Source of the DNA: JBGOTP01 sp041476545
Lineage (GTDB): Bacteria > Acidobacteriota > Vicinamibacteria > Vicinamibacterales > CAVVIG01
Reading direction: 5' to 3'
NCBI GenBank assembly: GCA_041476545.1
Contig: JBGOTP010000221.1
Coordinates: 1-8,755, forward strand
Length of the DNA: 8,755 nt
Made by a program: the position numbers and the translations under genes. The notes beneath the pieces are model-generated. The model searched no databases. It saw nothing but the letters and a program-made list of their open reading frames with translations, and was not told the DNA's origin. Numbering within the stretch: position 1 is the stretch's first letter; the number at the start of each line of letters is the position of its first letter. Shown in pieces: positions 5,552 through 8,755 of this stretch.

Positions 5552-7090
5552 ATGCGGACTGTCACAGAATATCGCGCGCACCGCGGGAGTCTGAGACTGG
5601 CCACCGGGATGCTCTGTGCGCTGGCCGGCCTGAGGCTGGCCGCGGCCGGGCTCGGCCCCGACCATCGCCTTGCCGACGCCGCCAAAGATCGCGACATGAC
5701 GACGGTACGCACCCTCTTGCGGCAGCCTGCCACGGCCGCGGACGTCAACGCGACTCAGGGCGACGCTGCCACGGCCCTGCACTGGGCGTCGCATTGGGAC
5801 GATGTCGAAGTCGCAAACCTGCTGCTACGGGCGGGTGCGAACGTGGACGCCGCGGACGATCACGGCGTCACCCCGCTCTGGCTGGCGTGCCTCAACGGCA
5901 GTGCCGCCATGGTCAAGGCGCTACTCGAGGCTCACGCCAACGTCAACAGCGCGACGCTCGTTGGCGAAACCCCGTTGATGATGGCGGCGCACACGGGCAA
6001 CGTCGAGGTGGTCCGATTGCTCCTCGCTCGCGGTGCCGATGTGACCGCCACGGAAAAGACGCTCGGTCAGACCGCGCTGATGCGCGCGGTCGCCGACAAC
6101 CATCCCGACATCGTTCGACTACTTATCGCGAGCGGTCCCGGTGTCGGGACGCGCTCGAAAAACAAGTTCACGCCGCTCCTGTTTGCGGCGCAGCAGGGCA
6201 ACATCGACATCGCCCGCATGCTGCTCGCGGCTGGATCCGACGTCAACGAATCAGCGCCGGACGGCATCGCCGGCGACACCAACGCACTGAGGGCGTTCAA
6301 GCCGGACACCGAGTCCACGGCGCTGCTCGTCGCCATCGACAGTCACCATGAGGCCATGGCCGCGTTTCTCCTCGAGAAGGGCGCGGATCCGAACCGGCGC
6401 GGTGCCGGCCGCACGGCGCTGCACTCGGCGGTGCAGCAGGCGATGCCCGACATCGTGAAGGCCCTCCTCGCCCACGGCGCCGACCCCAACGCCCGCCTCG
6501 AGAAACCGATGCCCCTGCTGTCGCGGTTCATCACACAGGCGACAGGCCTCGAAATCAACACCATCGGCGCCACTCCCTTCTGGCTGGCCGCCAGTTACGA
6601 CGACGCGCCCATCATGCGACTGCTCGTGAACGGAGGCGCCGATGCGACGATCACGAGCAACGACCGGACGTCGCCGCTGATGGTGGCTGCCGGCGTGGAC
6701 TTCGTGGAGGGTCAGGACAAGTACGGACGGCGGTGGTTCCAACTCGATACCGCACCACTGCAGACGCGTGCGATCGACGCCATGCAGTACTGTCTGGACG
6801 TCGGGAACGACATCAACGCCGTCAACGACAAGGGACAGACGGCGCTGCACGGCGCGGTATATTTCGGCGGCACGATGCTCGTCCCGTTCCTCGTCGAGCG
6901 CGGAGCCAGGATGAACGTCCTCAACGCGCGCCAGCAGACGCCGTGGATCATCACGCAGGGCGAGTATCAGGCCGGCTCGTTCATCGTGCACAAGGAAACC
7001 GGCGACGTGCTCGAAACACTCGGCGCCGACACGCATCTTGGCGGCGATATCGGACGCGAAGCGGCACTCGCCGCGCTGAGAGGCCGCTAG
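5552..7090 (+). CDS. Secreted ankyrin-repeat protein
   Basis: A 512-residue protein. Residues 11-32 form a signal peptide or membrane anchor. From about residue 38 to 500 there are some ten ankyrin-type repeats, recognisable by TALHWASHWDDVEVANLLL (74-92), TPLWLACLNGSAAMVKALLE (107-126), TPLMMAAHTGNVEVVRLLL (140-158), TALMRAVADNHPDIVRLLI (174-192), TPLLFAAQQGNIDIARMLL (207-225) and TALHGAVYFGG (430-440). Longer non-repeat insertions lie at about 232-257 and 383-407. Such repeats bind protein partners; no enzymatic domain is visible. An upstream in-frame extension to 5462 reads through the heptamer array and is not protein-like, so I choose ATG at 5552, preceded by AAGGA 4 nt away. Divergent from the cytochrome operon and 4 nt before the transporter gene, so it may scaffold or regulate the exported proteins next door. 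Partner unknown. Confidence 0.88.
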   Translation: MRTVTEYRAHRGSLRLATGMLCALAGLRLAAAGLGPDHRLADAAKDRDMTTVRTLLRQPATAADVNATQGDAATALHWASHWDDVEVANLLLRAGANVDAADDHGVTPLWLACLNGSAAMVKALLEAHANVNSATLVGETPLMMAAHTGNVEVVRLLLARGADVTATEKTLGQTALMRAVADNHPDIVRLLIASGPGVGTRSKNKFTPLLFAAQQGNIDIARMLLAAGSDVNESAPDGIAGDTNALRAFKPDTESTALLVAIDSHHEAMAAFLLEKGADPNRRGAGRTALHSAVQQAMPDIVKALLAHGADPNARLEKPMPLLSRFITQATGLEINTIGATPFWLAASYDDAPIMRLLVNGGADATITSNDRTSPLMVAAGVDFVEGQDKYGRRWFQLDTAPLQTRAIDAMQYCLDVGNDINAVNDKGQTALHGAVYFGGTMLVPFLVERGARMNVLNARQQTPWIITQGEYQAGSFIVHKETGDVLETLGADTHLGGDIGREAALAALRGR

Positions 7091-7094
7091 GCGA

Positions 7095-8549
7095 ATGACC
7101 GCACAGACGTCGGGCACGGCGAGCCCCCCGCCGTCGCTCGAGCAGCCAGGCATCCTCGCGCGCGCGGCGCTCAGTCTCACCGCCTGGACCGAGCGCTGGA
7201 TCCCGGACGCGTTCGTCTTCGCGCTGCTCGCGACGGTCCTCGTCGTGGGTGCGGCGCTTGCCTTTACGCCGACACCGTTTCCACAAGTGGTCGATGCCTG
7301 GGGGCGCGGCTTCTGGGATCTCGTCACGTTCACGCTGCAGATGTCGCTCGTGATCATCACCGGGCACGTCCTCGCCTCGTCGGCCCCGATAGGACGTGTA
7401 ATTCGCACGCTGGCGCGCTGGCCACGGACCCCGCGAGGCGCCATCGCCATGGTCACGCTGTTCGCGATGGCGAGTTCCTGGATCAACTGGGGGTTCAGCC
7501 TCGTGTTCAGCGCCATGCTGGCGCGCGAGATCGCGCGGCGCGTGGAAGGCGTGGACTACCGCGCGCTGGCGGCCGCGAGCTTTCTCGGGCTCGGCAGCAT
7601 CTGGGCGCAAGGGCTCAGCGGATCAGCCGCGCTGCAAATGGCCACCGCCGGTGCGCTGCAGCAGCCGATCCGCGACATTGTCTCGCACGACGGCCTCGTG
7701 CCGGGCGGCATCATCTCGTTCACGCACACGATCTTCCTCTGGCAGAGCTTCGCCTCGGTCGGTATCGAAATGGTCGTCGTCGTGTTCGTGATGTGGCTGG
7801 CGACGCCGCCCGCTGGACGCGCGCGCACGGCGCGCGATCTCGGAATCAATCTCGGCGAACGCGAAATCGCACCACCCGCACCCGTCACCAGCCCCACGCC
7901 GGGTCAGTGGCTCGAACATTCGCCCATCCTGACGGTCATCGTTGTGGGCCTTGGTGCGTATTACCTGTTCCGCTATTTCGTGGCATCGAGTGCGCCGATC
8001 GAGGCGCTCAACATCAACATCGTGAACTTCGGCTTTCTGCTGCTCGGCGTGCTGCTGCACCGCACGCCGGCGCGCCTCATGCACGCCGTGCAGTCCGCCA
8101 CGCCCGCCGTCTGGGGTGTGATTCTGCAGTTTCCCTTCTACGCCGGCATCGCCGGCATCATCACGACCACGCACCTGAACGACCGCCTCGCGGAGGTGTT
8201 CGTGCGCGTGTCCACGCCGGCGACGTTTCCGCCGCTCGTTGCGCTCTATTCCGCCGTGCTGGGTGTGTTCGTGCCATCGGGCGGATCAAAGTGGGTGATC
8301 GAAGCGCCGTACGTGATGGCCGCGGCGCATTCACTGCACGTGCATCTCGGGTGGGTCGTATCGTCTTACGATCTCGGGGAGGCGCTCGCCAACCTGCTGC
8401 AGCCCTTCTGGATGCTGCCAATCCTCGCGCTTTTCGGCCTCCGCGCGCGCGACGTCATGGGCTACACGTTCATCGTCTGTCTCGCACTTACGCCGGTCGT
8501 GCTGATTCTGGTCACCCTGTTCGGGATGACGCTGCACTACCCGCTGTAG
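7095..8549 (+). CDS. atoE: Short-chain fatty acid transporter, AtoE family
   Basis: A 484-residue integral membrane protein with roughly ten to twelve hydrophobic segments, for example 38-57, 81-95, 116-140, 157-172, 203-235, 277-297, 307-321, 336-357, 379-394 and 457-478. Characteristic segments of the SCFA_trans family are SSWINWGFSLVFSAMLAREI (127-146), the GSIWAQGLSGSAALQMA stretch (167-183) and FVPSGGSKWVIEAPYVM (392-408). It is slightly longer than Escherichia coli AtoE (about 440 residues) because of the N-terminal tail and a Pro-rich cytoplasmic or periplasmic loop at 237-272. AtoE is linked to uptake of acetoacetate and short-chain fatty acids; here there are no ato catabolic genes nearby, so the substrate is inferred only at the level of short-chain carboxylates. 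The start codon is 4 nt behind the ankyrin stop with only a weak AGG upstream, which suggests translational coupling. Confidence 0.9.
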   Translation: MTAQTSGTASPPPSLEQPGILARAALSLTAWTERWIPDAFVFALLATVLVVGAALAFTPTPFPQVVDAWGRGFWDLVTFTLQMSLVIITGHVLASSAPIGRVIRTLARWPRTPRGAIAMVTLFAMASSWINWGFSLVFSAMLAREIARRVEGVDYRALAAASFLGLGSIWAQGLSGSAALQMATAGALQQPIRDIVSHDGLVPGGIISFTHTIFLWQSFASVGIEMVVVVFVMWLATPPAGRARTARDLGINLGEREIAPPAPVTSPTPGQWLEHSPILTVIVVGLGAYYLFRYFVASSAPIEALNINIVNFGFLLLGVLLHRTPARLMHAVQSATPAVWGVILQFPFYAGIAGIITTTHLNDRLAEVFVRVSTPATFPPLVALYSAVLGVFVPSGGSKWVIEAPYVMAAAHSLHVHLGWVVSSYDLGEALANLLQPFWMLPILALFGLRARDVMGYTFIVCLALTPVVLILVTLFGMTLHYPL

Positions 8550-8569
8550 CAGACTCCCTGCCTGAACAT

Positions 8570-8755
8570 CTACCGCGCGATGCGATTACACGCTGCCACA
8601 AAACGAAGATACGGCACCAGCGGGAGTCCCTTCCTTCCGCTGCTGCGGCGTGCTTCGTTGATGAGATCGCGCCATTCGTGGCGGTTCCAATAGGCCCAAA
8701 TCACCGTCACCGACGTGCGAATGGTCCTCGTCGTGTGCCACCATCCTGGATTGAA
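8570..8755 (-). CDS. C-terminal end of an unrecognised protein (runs off right edge)
   Basis: An open frame of 61 codons ends at TAG (8572-8570). The translated end is rich in Trp and Arg (NPGWWHTTRTIRTSVTVIWA, YWNRHEWRDLINEARRSSG, then LPLVPYLRFVAACNRIAR). It looks like the alpha-helical C-terminus of a larger protein and has the codon pattern of a real gene, with GC-rich third positions. I do not recognise the family. It is convergent with the transporter, with only 20 nt between the stop codons and no obvious terminator hairpin there. Confidence 0.6.
   Translation of the reverse strand, partial: FNPGWWHTTRTIRTSVTVIWAYWNRHEWRDLINEARRSSGRKGLPLVPYLRFVAACNRIAR

Noticed and set aside
6251..7516. 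Minus-strand open frame of 421 codons spanning the ankyrin and transporter genes
   Set aside because: It crosses the junction of two well-supported genes and its composition is that of a shadow frame.
8550..8569. Shared intrinsic terminator between the convergent genes
   Set aside because: The 20-nt gap has no hairpin followed by a U-tract on either strand.

Overview
The window is a GC-rich stretch of bacterial chromosome. The gene families suggest an Acidobacteriota genome, most likely Vicinamibacteria (subgroup 6). The pointers are a secreted diheme 'planctomycete-type' cytochrome paired with a DUF1552 protein, a secreted 'PDLQGVW' family protein, a secreted ankyrin protein and an Abhydrolase_10-type hydrolase. 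This taxonomic reading is inference from family distribution, not from a marker gene. There are no RNA genes, insertion sequences or CRISPR arrays.

Layout. From about 5463 leftward runs a four-gene minus-strand block: a large DUF1587/1595/1592/1588/1585 diheme cytochrome c protein (2779-5463), a Tat-exported DUF1552 protein (1416-2765), an uncharacterised secreted protein (264-1331) and the N-terminal end of an alpha/beta-hydrolase-domain protein that runs off the left edge (1-260). Gaps between genes are 13, 84 and 3 nt, each downstream gene has a good Shine-Dalgarno, and one operon is likely. Divergently, on the plus strand, lie a secreted ankyrin-repeat protein (5552-7090) and, 4 nt behind it, an AtoE-type short-chain fatty acid transporter (7095-8549). 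The right end holds the C-terminal 61 codons of an unrecognised minus-strand gene (8570-8755), convergent with the transporter.

How the genes may work together. Five of the six larger proteins are predicted to be exported or in the membrane. The leftward operon looks like a cell-envelope module (heme protein, DUF1552 partner, hydrolase), and the rightward pair adds a periplasmic scaffold-like protein and a short-chain acid carrier. Uptake of acids released outside the cytoplasm is an attractive but unproven link. A well-formed sigma70-like promoter in the divergent gap would make the cytochrome mRNA leaderless or nearly so.

The most unusual signal is a family of G-rich short repeats. Runs of GGG spaced by four or five bases (units such as GGGCTCA, GGGCTAA, GGGCTGA) occur in the 5' leader of the ankyrin gene, in the operon gap at 1357-1390, and, strikingly, in frame inside the cytochrome gene, where they encode a duplicated Ala/Gly/Arg linker. 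A second, different repeat-like insertion sits about 40 residues further on in the same protein, and a 9-nt minisatellite encodes Gln-Ala-Gly repeats just after the signal peptide of the hydrolase. All the GGG arrays are on the sense strand of their transcript and fit the G-quadruplex consensus.
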